64,000 bases of DNA from Paludibacteraceae bacterium (GCA_017630395.1 JAGBVI010000070.1:50382-114381), one strand, 5' to 3'; counted from the first letter of the stretch, positions 46,941-56,861 are shown. Program-made: numbers and translations. Notes: generated from the sequence alone by a model not told the origin.

Positions 46941-47132
46941 AAGCAGTCTAAATTTTATTAAAAATATTTTAGAGTTTCACTCTCTTAATTTTCAGTGTCT
47001 TTGAGATTCTTTTTTAAGCTGTTTTTATTATTCTTTATTTTTGTAGTCTACTATTAACGACAAAAAAATAATAAAAATATTCTTAGAAATCGCTCTAAAT
47101 TATGCTTGAAATATAATTTAAACAACTTCTTA
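46937..47132. repeat. Family 1 inverted-repeat element touching the MBOAT stop codon
   Basis: A 196-bp copy, same orientation as 16262-16454. It starts TTAGAAGCAGTCTAAATTTTA, overlapping the TAG stop, and ends TATAATTTAAACAACTTCTTA. No separate terminator is seen after the MBOAT gene, so the element may act as one. The rest of 47133-47350 holds the prs promoter. Confidence 0.72.
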
Positions 47133-47272
47133 GGATATTTTGTAATGAGGGTTCTTATCAACTATTATGTGATATTTAATAATTGTTGTACGATTGTGCG
47201 ATGATGTATGATGTCCGGTAAGGGTCGTTTATAAAGAGTCAACAATAAAAATAATTTATGATGAGAAGTGTG

Positions 47273-47300
47273 TTTGATAATTATATTTTGTTTACCTTTG
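47273..47300 (+). promoter_or_regulatory. Promoter of prs
   Basis: TTTG (47273-47276), 16 bases, TACCTTTG (47293-47300). Start near 47307, leader of about 44 bases. Confidence 0.65.
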
Positions 47301-47350
47301 CAGAAAAATTGAGAAGTAGTACAAATTTATATTCCCATAATTAAGAAAAA

Positions 47351-48289
47351 ATGGAAAATATACCCCCATTTTCGGTTTTCGCTGGTTCTAATACTAAGTA
47401 TTTGGCGGAAGAGATATGCAACTGTTTAGGTTGCAAGTTAGGAAAAATGAACTTACAAAAATTTGCGGATGGTGAGTTCGGTGTTTCATACGAAGAGTCT
47501 GTTAGAGGTCACTATGTATTTTTGGTACAATCTACGGTGCCTAATGCGGATAATTTGATGGAATTATTGTTGATGATTGATGCAGCTAAGAGAGCTTCTG
47601 CAGATAAAATCATTGCCGTTATTCCTTATTTTGGATGGGCAAGACAAGACCGTAAGGATAAACCACGTGTGGCAATCGGTGCAAAATTAGTTGCAGATTT
47701 ATTGATGGTTGCAGGTATAGATCGTTTGATTACGATGGATTTACATGCAGATCAGATTCAAGGGTTCTTTAATGTTCCGGTAGATCATCTTTATGCATCA
47801 ACAGTATTTTTACCTCATATCCAATCCTTAAATTTGGAAAATTTAGTTATTGCTTCTCCTGATGTTGGAGGTTCAAAGAGAGCTAATTCTTATTCTAAGT
47901 TCTTGGGTTGTCCGATGGTACTTTGTCACAAAAGTAGAGAGAAGGCCAATGTTGTAAGTGAAATGACAATTATTGGAGACGTAAAAGGGAAGAATGTTAT
48001 TATTTTAGATGATATGGTAGATACAGCAGGAACTTTGACAAAAGCTGCCGGTATCATGTCAAATGCTGGAGCCGTTTCAGTTCGTGCGGTTGTTTCTCAT
48101 CCTGTAATGTCAGATCCTGCTAGTTCACGTGTTGATGAATCCAGTTTGGAGGAAATTATTTTCACTAATTCAATACCATTCAACAAGAGTTGCCGTAAGG
48201 CACATATTTTGTCTATCGCACCTTTGTTTGCTGATACTATTCAACGTGTGATGGATAATCGTTCTATTAGCGAAAATTATTTGACATAA
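47351..48289 (+). CDS. prs: Ribose-phosphate pyrophosphokinase
   Basis: Makes PRPP from ribose 5-phosphate and ATP, the precursor for purines, pyrimidines, NAD, His and Trp. The 312-residue length is usual. Visible motifs are FADGEFGVSYEESVRG (ribose-phosphate side), PYFGWARQDRKDKPRVAIGAKLVADLL (flexible catalytic loop region), MDLHADQIQGFFNVPVDHL, and the PRPP-binding VIILDDMVDTAGTLTKAA. It has its own promoter and terminator, so it is monocistronic. Confidence 0.97.
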   Translation: MENIPPFSVFAGSNTKYLAEEICNCLGCKLGKMNLQKFADGEFGVSYEESVRGHYVFLVQSTVPNADNLMELLLMIDAAKRASADKIIAVIPYFGWARQDRKDKPRVAIGAKLVADLLMVAGIDRLITMDLHADQIQGFFNVPVDHLYASTVFLPHIQSLNLENLVIASPDVGGSKRANSYSKFLGCPMVLCHKSREKANVVSEMTIIGDVKGKNVIILDDMVDTAGTLTKAAGIMSNAGAVSVRAVVSHPVMSDPASSRVDESSLEEIIFTNSIPFNKSCRKAHILSIAPLFADTIQRVMDNRSISENYLT

Positions 48290-48316
48290 TAGTTAGAATC
48301 GAATTATAAAGGTTTT

Positions 48317-48363
48317 GTGTCAGGATTAACGACTTTTGTTTGTTGATTCTGACACTTTTTTTT
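48317..48363 (+). terminator. Rho-independent terminator after prs
   Basis: Arms GTGTCAG (48317-48323) and CTGACAC (48349-48355) with an AT-rich, partly paired interior and a run of eight T. Confidence 0.85.
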
Positions 48364-48424
48364 ATTTATGTTGCAAGATTAGTGCAATAACAAAAAATAT
48401 GTAATCTAAAAGATGTAAAAAAAA

Positions 48425-48455
48425 TTTGTCATGAATTAAAAATGTCGTATCTTTG
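48425..48455 (+). promoter_or_regulatory. Promoter of rplY
   Basis: TTTG (48425-48428), 19 bases, TATCTTTG (48448-48455), an exact consensus fit. The leader would be about 95 bases. Confidence 0.8.
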
Positions 48456-48466
48456 CACCGCTTTTC

Positions 48467-48488
48467 GGAATGTGTATTATTACATTCC
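48467..48488 (+). promoter_or_regulatory. Leader hairpin before rplY
   Basis: GGAATG (48467-48472) and CATTCC (48483-48488) form a 6-bp stem with a 10-base loop a few bases after the expected start. No T-run follows. Could stabilise the mRNA 5' end or bind L25 for feedback; the role is a guess. Confidence 0.4.
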
Positions 48489-48557
48489 ATTAGTGTGATG
48501 GGAAATTAAGCCATTTCTAAAAAAACAAATTGTAAAACTTAATTTTGAGTAACACAA

Positions 48558-49130
48558 ATGAAAACTTTTGAATTAAAAGGTGTAGATAGAGCATCTGTTG
48601 GAAAGAAAGCAGTTAAGGCTCTTAGAAAAGAAGGTATGATTCCATGTGTATTGTATGGAGGAGAGAAGAATGTTAACTTTCAAGTATCTGTTGGAGATGT
48701 TCGTAAATTGATCTATACTCCAGAGATTTTCTTGGTTGCGTTAGAGGTTGAAGGAGTTGCTTATAAGGCAATCTTGAAGGATCTTCAATTTCATCCGGTT
48801 AAAGATAATGTATTGCACATTGATTTCTTGCAAGTATTTGATGATAAGGATGTTGTTATGGAAGTTCCTGTTAAATTGGAAGGATTGGCAGAAGGTGTAC
48901 GTATGGGAGGTAAGTTGAGCCAAGAGTTGCGCAAGTTGAAAGTTAAAGGAAATTACAATAATATTCCTGAGAGATTGGTTGTTAATGTAGAAAAGTTAGG
49001 TCTTGGAAAAACAATCCAAGTTGGTGCTTTGTCATACGACAACTTGACAATCTTGAATAGCGTTAACAATGTGGTAGCTGCAGTTAAGTTGACAAGAGCT
49101 GCAAGAGGTGCTGCTGCTGCTAAAAAATAA
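48558..49130 (+). CDS. rplY: 50S ribosomal protein L25/general stress protein Ctc
   Basis: Binds 5S rRNA in the large subunit. The 190 residues have an N-terminal L25 domain (1-90; GKKAVKALRKEGMIPCVLYGG, LKDLQFHPVKDNVLHIDFLQV) and a C-terminal TL5/Ctc domain (about 95-185), so this is the long CTC form. The C-terminus is a low-complexity tail ARGAAAAKK, common in Bacteroidota. pth begins five bases after the stop. Confidence 0.96.
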   Translation: MKTFELKGVDRASVGKKAVKALRKEGMIPCVLYGGEKNVNFQVSVGDVRKLIYTPEIFLVALEVEGVAYKAILKDLQFHPVKDNVLHIDFLQVFDDKDVVMEVPVKLEGLAEGVRMGGKLSQELRKLKVKGNYNNIPERLVVNVEKLGLGKTIQVGALSYDNLTILNSVNNVVAAVKLTRAARGAAAAKK

Positions 49131-49135
49131 TGTAA

Positions 49136-49699
49136 ATGAAATATTTGGTTGTTGGTTTGGGTAACATCGGAAACGAGTATGCCAATACCAGACACAATAT
49201 TGGATTTAAGGTATTGGACGCTTTTGCAAAGGCGTCCAATATTCTTTTTGATGAATGTGCGCGATATGGTGCTATTGCGAATTGTAGAGTTAAAAACGCA
49301 GAACTTATTCTGTTGAAACCTTCCACGTACATGAATTTAAGTGGAAATGCTGTGAGGTATTGGTTGAACAAAGAGAATATACCTATCGAGAATCTTTTGA
49401 TTATTGTTGATGATTTATCACTCCCTTTCGGTGCAATTCGTTTGAAAGGTAATGGAGGTTCAGCAGGGCATAATGGTTTGAAAAGTATCGAACAACTCAT
49501 TGGTTCTAAATACTCTCGCTTGCGTTTTGGTATTGGCAATGATTTTCCTAAGGGGATGCAGGTGGAATTTGTTCTTGGTGAGTGGTCTGATGAAGAACAA
49601 GAGGCTTTACAACCTCGTATTGAAATGGCTTGTGAAGTGATTAAAAGTTTTTGCTTGGCAGGCTTGCAGAATACAATGAATCTCTACAATAATAAGTAG
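49136..49699 (+). CDS. pth: Peptidyl-tRNA hydrolase
   Basis: Recycles tRNA from stalled peptidyl-tRNA. The 187-residue length is normal. Motifs: [20 protein letters not shown] with catalytic His20, [41 protein letters not shown] and [10 protein letters not shown]. All active-site residues are visible. It is cotranscribed with rplY (gap 5). The coding sequence holds a 10-bp perfect inverted repeat, TATTGGACGC (49212-49221)/GCGTCCAATA (49232-49241), unusual inside a gene. gltX begins 106 bases later. Confidence 0.97.
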   Translation: MKYLVVGLGNIGNEYANTRHNIGFKVLDAFAKASNILFDECARYGAIANCRVKNAELILLKPSTYMNLSGNAVRYWLNKENIPIENLLIIVDDLSLPFGAIRLKGNGGSAGHNGLKSIEQLIGSKYSRLRFGIGNDFPKGMQVEFVLGEWSDEEQEALQPRIEMACEVIKSFCLAGLQNTMNLYNNK

Positions 49700-49805
49700 A
49701 GTTCTTCTATTTCTCTTTGAGGTTTAGTTGCTATCTCTATTATTTTTTTTTGAATAGATGTTTTTAGAGGTTGAAGTGAAGAATTTAATTTAAATAAATA
49801 TACAA

Positions 49806-51326
49806 ATGGAAGAAAGAAAAGTTAGAGTGCGTTTTGCACCCAGCCCGACAGGTCCTTTGCACATTGGTGGTGTAAGAACTTGTTTGTATAATTATCTATT
49901 TGCCAAAAAACATGGAGGAGATCTTCTTCTCCGAATCGAAGATACAGACTCTCAGCGATTTGTTCCTGGTGCTGAAGAGTACATTATTGAAGCCTTTAAA
50001 TGGTTAGGAATTAAGTTTGATGAAGGTGTTGGCGTTGGTGGAGATTGTGGACCTTATCGTCAGAGCGAGCGTAGAGACATCTACAAAAAGTATGTGCAAC
50101 AATTGTTGGATGCTGATTGTGCTTATTATGCTTTCGACACCCCTGAAGAGTTGGAGGCTAAACGTCAGCAAATCCCGAACTTCCAATACGATTCTCATAC
50201 CCGTTTATCTGGTGTGAATTCATTGACTCTTTCTGCAGATGAGGTAAAGAAGAGAATTGAGGCGGGGGAGAAATATGTGGTGCGTGTGAAAATTCAACCT
50301 AACGAGGATGTTGTGGTGAATGATATGGTAAGGGGTAAGGTGGTTATTAATTCTAATGTATTAGATGATAAGGTTTTGTATAAATCTGCAGATGAGTTAC
50401 CAACTTATCATTTGGCTAATATTGTTGACGACCATTTGATGGGAATTACCCATGTAATTCGCGGTGAGGAGTGGTTGCCTTCTGCTCCTTTGCATGTACT
50501 TTTGTATCGTTATTTTGGTTGGGAAGATACAATGCCTCAATTTGCACACTTGCCTTTGTTGTTAAAGCCGGAAGGCAATGGAAAATTGAGTAAAAGAGAT
50601 GGCGACCGTTTAGGTTTTCCTGTTTTCCCTTTGCAATGGAATGATCCTGCTACAGGTGCAATCTCTTCCGGATATCGGGAGTCTGGTTATCAACCGGAAG
50701 CAGTGGTTAACTTCCTTGCTTTGTTGGGGTGGAATCCGGGTACAGACCAAGAGATGTTCTCTATGCAAGAGTTGATAGAGCTATTTTCTATCGATAGGGT
50801 AAGCAAATCCGGAGCTCGTTTTAATTATGAAAAGGGTATTTGGTTTAATCATGAATACTTGATAAACAAATCGGATGAAGAAGTGGCTTCTTTATTCCTC
50901 CCTATTTTGAAAGAGAAGGGGTATGATTGTGAAATAAAACGTCTTACTTATATTGTTTCTTTGATTAAGGAACGTATTAATTTCCCAGCTGATTTATGGG
51001 AACAAGCTAACTTCTTCTTCGAAGCTCCAACAGAATATGATGAAAAATCTTTGAAAAAAAGATGGAAACCGGAAAGTCCTCAATATTTGACGGAACTTTG
51101 TGACGTATTGAATGGTTTGGACGATTTCTCTAAAGTAGAGGAGAATGAGAAACTTGTTTTGGATTGGGTGGCTTCTAAGGAATATCACTTGGGAACAATG
51201 ATGAATTCGTTCCGTATCACGTTGGTAGGAGCTGCAAAGGGACCTCACATTTTCAATATTATTGATATTTTAGGAAAAGAAGAGACGTTATCTCGTGTTC
51301 GTCGTGCACTTGAAATAATAAAATGA
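49806..51326 (+). CDS. gltX: Glutamyl-tRNA synthetase
   Basis: Charges tRNA-Glu with glutamate. The 506-residue class I enzyme has the HIGH motif as HIGG (19-22) in [14 protein letters not shown] and the KMSKS motif as KLSKR (260-264). [31 protein letters not shown] is typical of Bacteroidota GltX. A separate glutaminyl-tRNA synthetase is not in the window. The stop overlaps the waaA start by four bases (ATGA), so the two genes are translationally coupled. Confidence 0.97.
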   Translation: MEERKVRVRFAPSPTGPLHIGGVRTCLYNYLFAKKHGGDLLLRIEDTDSQRFVPGAEEYIIEAFKWLGIKFDEGVGVGGDCGPYRQSERRDIYKKYVQQLLDADCAYYAFDTPEELEAKRQQIPNFQYDSHTRLSGVNSLTLSADEVKKRIEAGEKYVVRVKIQPNEDVVVNDMVRGKVVINSNVLDDKVLYKSADELPTYHLANIVDDHLMGITHVIRGEEWLPSAPLHVLLYRYFGWEDTMPQFAHLPLLLKPEGNGKLSKRDGDRLGFPVFPLQWNDPATGAISSGYRESGYQPEAVVNFLALLGWNPGTDQEMFSMQELIELFSIDRVSKSGARFNYEKGIWFNHEYLINKSDEEVASLFLPILKEKGYDCEIKRLTYIVSLIKERINFPADLWEQANFFFEAPTEYDEKSLKKRWKPESPQYLTELCDVLNGLDDFSKVEENEKLVLDWVASKEYHLGTMMNSFRITLVGAAKGPHIFNIIDILGKEETLSRVRRALEIIK

Positions 51327-52561
51327 CACTATTATATAATATTGCAATGTTGATTTACCAATCATTTATTTGGTTGGCATCAAAATTCAACAATAATAAA
51401 GCAACACTGTTTTTATCAGGTAGAGAGAATGTTTTTGCTCTTTTAGAGCAAAAACGTTTACCTGGTGAACGCTATGTTTGGTTTCACGCCGCATCCTTAG
51501 GGGAGTTTGAACAAGGAAGACCGATTATGGAATCGCTTAAAAATTCTCATCCTGAGTTTAAAATTCTTCTTACTTTTTTTTCTCCTTCCGGCTATGAGGT
51601 GAGGAAAGATTATCAGGGGGCTGATATTATCTGTTACCTCCCGATGGATATGTCGTGGAATGTGAAACGTTTTTTGGATATTGTGCAACCTGATTGTGCA
51701 ATTTTTATCAAGTATGAGTTTTGGATGAATTATCTTTTGGAATTGAAGAAGCGTCAAATCAAAACTTATATCGTTTCTGCAATATTTAGAGAGTCTCAAC
51801 TTTTCTTCCGAAGTTATGGTGGTTTTTATCGCCGACTTTTAAAATCTTTCTCCCATTTGTTTGTCCAAAATGATGAGTCGGTGCGGTTGCTTCATTCTAT
51901 TGGGGTTGATAATGTTACTAAGGTAGGGGATACTCGTTTTGATCGGGTAGCTGATATTGCAGCAAAATCTAAAGATTTACCTATTGTTCAGGCTTTTAAG
52001 TCCGATGCTAAAGTTTTAATTGCAGGTAGTTCTTGGCCTAATGACGAGAATATTCTACTTCCTTTTTTTAATCAAAATTTATCTCTTAAACTGATTATTG
52101 CTCCTCATGAAATAGATGAAGGACATTTGCAATCGATTATTTCTCAATTAAAGCGTCCGTATGTCCGATATTCACAAGCTACTATTGAGAATGTAAAAGA
52201 GGTGGATTGTTTGATAATAGATTGTTTCGGATTGCTTTCTTCAATTTATAGGTATGGCGAAATTGCCTATGTTGGGGGAGGTTTCGGAGTGGGAATCCAC
52301 AATATTTTGGAAGCTGCCGTTTATGGTATTCCTGTTGTTTTTGGTCCTAATTTTAGAAAATTTCAAGAGGCTGTGGATTTACATCAAGAAGGTGGAGCTT
52401 TTGTTGTCGATAGTTACGAAAGTTTTTCTCAAATTATGAGTGAGTTTTTAGAGGAAAATTCGTCTCTTTATTCATCTGCTTGTAAGGTTTCTAATGACTA
52501 TTCTCAAGCCAATAAAGGGGCAACATCCAAAGTGGTGAATGCAATTTTTAATCAGAGATAA
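51323..52561 (+). CDS. waaA: 3-deoxy-D-manno-octulosonic acid (Kdo) transferase
   Basis: Adds Kdo from CMP-Kdo to the lipid A precursor at the inner membrane. The 412 residues have an N-terminal membrane anchor (1-20) and a GT-B fold. Marks are [19 protein letters not shown] (family signature with the catalytic Glu), [40 protein letters not shown] and [35 protein letters not shown]. The length agrees with KdtA. The start overlaps gltX. Confidence 0.95.
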   Translation: MTLLYNIAMLIYQSFIWLASKFNNNKATLFLSGRENVFALLEQKRLPGERYVWFHAASLGEFEQGRPIMESLKNSHPEFKILLTFFSPSGYEVRKDYQGADIICYLPMDMSWNVKRFLDIVQPDCAIFIKYEFWMNYLLELKKRQIKTYIVSAIFRESQLFFRSYGGFYRRLLKSFSHLFVQNDESVRLLHSIGVDNVTKVGDTRFDRVADIAAKSKDLPIVQAFKSDAKVLIAGSSWPNDENILLPFFNQNLSLKLIIAPHEIDEGHLQSIISQLKRPYVRYSQATIENVKEVDCLIIDCFGLLSSIYRYGEIAYVGGGFGVGIHNILEAAVYGIPVVFGPNFRKFQEAVDLHQEGGAFVVDSYESFSQIMSEFLEENSSLYSSACKVSNDYSQANKGATSKVVNAIFNQR

Positions 52562-52620
52562 ATATCTAATACTTTTTGAGGGATTTTATAGCTTAACCTC
52601 GTCAAAATTTAATTCTACGA

Positions 52621-52650
52621 TTGGAGATTAAATAGAATTTATTATTTTTG
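52621..52650 (+). promoter_or_regulatory. Promoter of a small exported protein
   Basis: TTG (52621-52623), 19 bases, TATTTTTG (52643-52650). Start expected near 52657. Confidence 0.6.
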
Positions 52651-52682
52651 CTTTGATATTTTAGAACTAAGGATTGTTAGTT

Positions 52683-53069
52683 GTGAGAAAAGTTTTACTA
52701 TACATACTTTTGTTTATAGGATTAGGTTCTTTCTTTCAAGATGTGAATCTAGTTGATTCTATATCAGAGGATTATGTAGTAGAGAGTAGTGAAAATGTTG
52801 CAACAATTGAGCGAGATACAAATGAAGATTTCTCGGATTTCTTTCAGTTTAAGAGTTTTTCATTGGCCTCTCAATTTGTTGTTATTTCTGTAGAGAATTA
52901 CTTTTCCTACAGAAATTTCACCTCTTTTAAGTATTGGTTATCTCACTCTTTTTATATAGAACATTGTAAAACTCTACTAAAATCGGTTGTATATAGTAGA
53001 AAATTATTTTGCTCTTTTATTGCAGAAAGAGGGTATTATATATATTGTTTGCGCAAGATAATTATTTGA
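52683..53069 (+). CDS. Small hypothetical protein with signal peptide
   Basis: About 128 residues from the GTG at 52683; TTG codons at 52674 and 52677 are alternatives and no ATG fits. The N-terminus VRKVLLYILLFIGLGSFF is a signal peptide or anchor. An acidic linker (about 25-60) follows, then an aromatic- and Cys-containing basic end (FKYWLSHSFYIEHCKTLLKSVVYSRKLFCSF). I do not recognise the family. A fitted promoter directly upstream supports expression, but the lack of an ATG leaves doubt that it is a gene. Confidence 0.4.
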   Translation: MRKVLLYILLFIGLGSFFQDVNLVDSISEDYVVESSENVATIERDTNEDFSDFFQFKSFSLASQFVVISVENYFSYRNFTSFKYWLSHSFYIEHCKTLLKSVVYSRKLFCSFIAERGYYIYCLRKIII

Positions 53070-53466
53070 ATTTCAGGGTTATTCTTATTTTGATTATTTC
53101 CGTGATCGGTGTGATGATTTAGAGAATTCGTTATAGTGTTTCTATACGCTTATCTTGTTCTCGTTTTAGTAATTATTCATCTAATTTGCAGGAAATAGTT
53201 TCAATCTTTTTTTAGCTATTATCTTAGATTTCATTTTGCATTTATGTGAAATAGGTTCTATGTTCTTATTGTTTGCTCATATGAAAAGGACTTAGACTCT
53301 TTCAGTTCCAACTTTTGTTAGCGAAATGTTATTCTATGAAATTTAATCTATTCAATCAGATAGATGATAATAGCTTTATATAACTTCTATTTATTAATAA
53401 TAAAATAAATTCGGTTAATTATAGAAGTAACTAAAATAACTTATTAAATTTCAAATAATTATATTT
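53070..53466. other. Gene-free stretch with a short inverted repeat
   Basis: No gene recognised. ACTTCTAT (53384-53391) and ATAGAAGT (53422-53429) are inverted and 30 bases apart, resembling a minimal copy of the family 2 ends. No consensus promoter was found before 53467. Confidence 0.4.
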
Positions 53467-54003
53467 ATGGAAAATTTTGAATTATTAGATAAAGATATCC
53501 TTACTATTTCAGAAGGTCGTATTGTTAAAGGAAAAAAGACGCCGTTATTCGGAATCGTACTATTTCTTGTCGGACTTTTAATTACCGGAGTATCCTCTAT
53601 GGGAGTTATTGCTGTAGATGGTTTGCAGATATTTGTTTTTTCTGTAGGGTTGGTTCTTCTTGTTTATGGTATTGTAAAGATGTTTGTGAGGGGAGATCGT
53701 TTTGTAGATTCTGTGTCCAATTTACAATTAGAAAAAGAGGAGTTGTATTTTGATATTTCAGAATTTGAAAAACTAAAGAGTTTTTATAATGATAAGAAAT
53801 TCTCGAAGATTTCAGATTTAAAAGTAAGTCCTCAAGGAGGAGGGGTTTTATTAACCATTTATGGGACAAAAAATGGAACCTTGTATTATAGTCAACTTTC
53901 AAAATATGTTCCCTACCAATATGTTCCAATTACCAAAACAATAGAACATGAATCTAATGAGAATGTAGAGATATTGAATTTAATTAATCACTATAAAAAA
54001 TAA
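53467..54003 (+). CDS. Hypothetical two-helix membrane protein
   Basis: The 178 residues have a charged cytoplasmic-looking start, two membrane helices (about 26-48 and 54-74; TPLFGIVLFLVGLLITGVSS and LQIFVFSVGLVLLVYGIVKMF) and a soluble C-terminal domain of about 100 residues ending EILNLINHYKK. No family recognised. The NhaD gene follows after five bases, so the two are surely cotranscribed; a link to sodium or ion balance is inference from position. Confidence 0.75.
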   Translation: MENFELLDKDILTISEGRIVKGKKTPLFGIVLFLVGLLITGVSSMGVIAVDGLQIFVFSVGLVLLVYGIVKMFVRGDRFVDSVSNLQLEKEELYFDISEFEKLKSFYNDKKFSKISDLKVSPQGGGVLLTIYGTKNGTLYYSQLSKYVPYQYVPITKTIEHESNENVEILNLINHYKK

Positions 54004-54008
54004 TATCT

Positions 54009-55394
54009 ATGTTAGTTTTAATGGTTGTATTGTTTCTGTTGGGGTATGCTGCCATCGCAATGGAACATCAAATCAATGTCAATAAGGCAGCTTCTGCATT
54101 AGTGTTATGTTGTTTTCTTTGGACAATATACATATTTATAGCTCCGGATATTGTAGCAAACACTCCTGAATTTAAGAACTTTTTAGACAATGAATTTGGA
54201 GAAGAAGGTTATTCTAATTTGGCTGTGTTTGATTATGTTACAAGTGTTCAAATTATTGAACATGTTGGTGATATTGCAGAGATTTTGTTTTTCCTTATGG
54301 GAGCTATGACGATTGTTGAATTAATCGATGTACATGGCGGTTTTTCAATCATAACAGACAGAATCACTGTCAAGAACAAACGAAAATTGCTTTGGATTAT
54401 CGGTCTTATAACTTTTTTCATGTCGGCTGTATTGGATAATTTGACAACTGCTATTGTGATGACAATGATGCTGAGGAAGATGGTTTCAGACCCTAAAGAT
54501 CGTTGGATTTATGCAGGTATTATCATTATTGCGGCTAATAGTGGTGGAGCCTTTTCTCCGATTGGAGATGTGACAACAATTATGCTTTGGGTGAAAGGAA
54601 ATATCTCTACCTCAGGTGTTATTCCAGCATTGATTGTTCCTTCGTTAATATCTCTCATAGTTCCTCTGTTATTTGCCTCAAAAAAACTCTCTGGAGAGTT
54701 GGTTTCGCAAAATAGTAGTGAAACTTCTGTAGAAAAGGGAACTCAAGATTATATTACGAAAAATGAAAGATTGATCATCTTTGCGATGGGTATCTCTTGT
54801 TTATTGTTTGTTCCTATCTTCAAAACTATCACTCATTTGCCTCCATTTATAGGAGTTCTGTTGGGATTAAGTTTGATGTGGATCTATACAGAAATAATGT
54901 ATTTGAAGAAAAGGAACATGCCGCAGGATTATAAAGCGACTATCTCAGTGGTATTGAGTCGTATTGATATGACTACCATTCTTTTCTTTTTAGGAATCTT
55001 GATGGCTGTCTCTGCATTGCAATCTGCCGGATTATTGGCTCAGATGGCGCAATGGTTGGATGTAGTTTTTGATAAAAACGTTTACATCGTTAATCTTATT
55101 ATCGGATTTTTATCTTCTATTGTAGATAATGTTCCTCTTGTGGCCGGTGCTATGGGAATGTATGAATTGGCCGAAGTAGGAAATTATGCTGTAGATGGAG
55201 ATTTTTGGTTATTCTTGGCTTATTGTGCCGGTGTTGGGGGAAGTATGTTGATTATAGGTTCTGCAGCCGGTGTTGTAGTGATGGGATTAGAAAAAATCTC
55301 TTTTGGTTGGTACCTTAAAAACATCTCACTATTAGCTATGCTGGGATATTTGGCAGGTGCTGCTGTTTTTGTTTTATCTTCTATTTATTTATAG
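54009..55394 (+). CDS. nhaD: NhaD-type sodium/proton antiporter
   Basis: Exports sodium in exchange for protons across the inner membrane. The 461 residues have about 12 membrane segments. Family blocks are AEILFFLMGAMTIVELIDVHGGF, MSAVLDNLTTAIVMTMMLRKM, NSGGAFSPIGDVTTIMLWVKG and SSIVDNVPLVAGAMGMYEL; the two DN-containing half-repeats are diagnostic. The gap to the SLC13 gene is 17 bases, so sodium export and sodium-coupled uptake may be expressed together. Confidence 0.92.
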   Translation: MLVLMVVLFLLGYAAIAMEHQINVNKAASALVLCCFLWTIYIFIAPDIVANTPEFKNFLDNEFGEEGYSNLAVFDYVTSVQIIEHVGDIAEILFFLMGAMTIVELIDVHGGFSIITDRITVKNKRKLLWIIGLITFFMSAVLDNLTTAIVMTMMLRKMVSDPKDRWIYAGIIIIAANSGGAFSPIGDVTTIMLWVKGNISTSGVIPALIVPSLISLIVPLLFASKKLSGELVSQNSSETSVEKGTQDYITKNERLIIFAMGISCLLFVPIFKTITHLPPFIGVLLGLSLMWIYTEIMYLKKRNMPQDYKATISVVLSRIDMTTILFFLGILMAVSALQSAGLLAQMAQWLDVVFDKNVYIVNLIIGFLSSIVDNVPLVAGAMGMYELAEVGNYAVDGDFWLFLAYCAGVGGSMLIIGSAAGVVVMGLEKISFGWYLKNISLLAMLGYLAGAAVFVLSSIYL

Positions 55395-55411
55395 TATCAT
55401 AGTTTTATATT

Positions 55412-56836
55412 ATGGATTCAAAAAAAATAATCGGTTTGGCTATTTCTGTTGTATTAACATTGATAGCATGGTTTATCCCATTGGATAGTTTTGGTATTCC
55501 GGGGTTGACTATTATTGAGCAACGCGTGATTGCCCTCTTTATTTTTGCAGCATGTATGTGGATTTCAGAAGCAATTCCAATTTGGACTACATCTGTTTTG
55601 GTGTTGGTGCTTATGTTGTTGACTACCTCTGACAGTATGTTTAATTTTATGCGTGTGGATGATTCTACATTTGGTACTCCAATCGGTAATAAAGCTTTGA
55701 TGGCTTCGTTTGCCGACCCAACCATCATGTTGTTTATGGGAGGTTTTGTGTTGGCTATTACAGCTACAAAATACAAGTTGGATGCAGCTTTGGCTAAGGT
55801 GATGTTAGCTCCTTTCGGAACTCGTTCTGAGTTTGTGTTGTTAGGTTTCCTTCTTGTTACCGGTGTGTTCTCTATGTTTATGAGTAATACTGCGACAGCA
55901 GCAATGATGTTGGCCATCTTGACTCCCGTATTATCTTCTCTTCCTGCTAATGGTAAAGGTAAAATTGCCTTGGCTTTAGCTATTCCTGTAGCTGCTAATA
56001 TTGGTGGTATTGGTACTCCAATCGGTACTCCTCCAAATGCTATTGCTAAGGGTAACTTAGAAAACCTATTGGGTATCAATATCGGTTTTGGAGATTGGGC
56101 TATGATTATGATTCCTTTGGCTTTGGTAATATTGTTAATCATGTGGTTTGTTTTGATTAAATTGTTCCCATTCTCTCAAAAAAATATTAAAATAGAGATT
56201 GAAGGTGAGTTTGAAAAGAGTCCTAAAGCCTATATTGTATATATTACATTTGCATTAACAATTTTATTGTGGGTTACAGACAAGTTGACAGGTGTTAATT
56301 CTAACGTAGTGGCTTTGATTCCGTTTGCGGTGTTTAGCGTTTGCGGAATCTTCACCAAGGAGGATTTGCGTTTGATTGATTGGGATGTACTTTGGTTGGT
56401 TGCAGGAGGTTTTGCTTTAGGTATCGGATTGGATAAGACCGGTTTGGCTCAACATTTGGTTAATGCAATTCCATTTAATACATGGTCGCCAATGGTGGTG
56501 ATTTTAGGTTCCGGTCTATTGTGTATAGTGATGTCCACTTTTATGTCTAACTCTGCAACAGCGGCTTTGTTGATCCCGATTTTAGCTGCAGTTGGTTCCG
56601 GTATGCAACAAGAGTTACTTCCTTATGGAGGCGTGAAAACTTTGATTATAGGGTTGGCGCTTTCTGCATCGTTTGCAATGGCATTGCCAATCAGTACACC
56701 TCCTAATGCCTTGGCATACGCAAAAGGCTTCATCCAGCAAAAGGATATGGCTCTTGTGGGTATAATTGTAGGAGTTATCAGTATGATTTTGGGATACACA
56801 TTATTGGTGTTCGTCGGTAAAATGGGCTTGTTATAA
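55412..56836 (+). CDS. SLC13/DASS-family sodium-coupled anion transporter
   Basis: Takes up di- or tricarboxylates, or sulfate, with sodium. The 474 residues have about 11 membrane segments and two inverted halves. Each carries the Ser-Asn-Thr/Ser sodium-site motif: FMSNTATAAMMLAIL with GGIGTPIGTPPNAIA, and FMSNSATAALLIPIL with LPISTPPNALAYA. The substrate cannot be told from sequence. It follows NhaD and ends the operon at a strong terminator. Confidence 0.92.
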   Translation: MDSKKIIGLAISVVLTLIAWFIPLDSFGIPGLTIIEQRVIALFIFAACMWISEAIPIWTTSVLVLVLMLLTTSDSMFNFMRVDDSTFGTPIGNKALMASFADPTIMLFMGGFVLAITATKYKLDAALAKVMLAPFGTRSEFVLLGFLLVTGVFSMFMSNTATAAMMLAILTPVLSSLPANGKGKIALALAIPVAANIGGIGTPIGTPPNAIAKGNLENLLGINIGFGDWAMIMIPLALVILLIMWFVLIKLFPFSQKNIKIEIEGEFEKSPKAYIVYITFALTILLWVTDKLTGVNSNVVALIPFAVFSVCGIFTKEDLRLIDWDVLWLVAGGFALGIGLDKTGLAQHLVNAIPFNTWSPMVVILGSGLLCIVMSTFMSNSATAALLIPILAAVGSGMQQELLPYGGVKTLIIGLALSASFAMALPISTPPNALAYAKGFIQQKDMALVGIIVGVISMILGYTLLVFVGKMGLL

Positions 56837-56861
56837 ATTTTATCCCATACTATCAAGAAAG

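Noticed and set aside
53606-53929. Minus-strand open frame inside the two-helix membrane protein gene
   Set aside because: Antisense shadow; the plus-strand frame has clear membrane helices and tight operon spacing.
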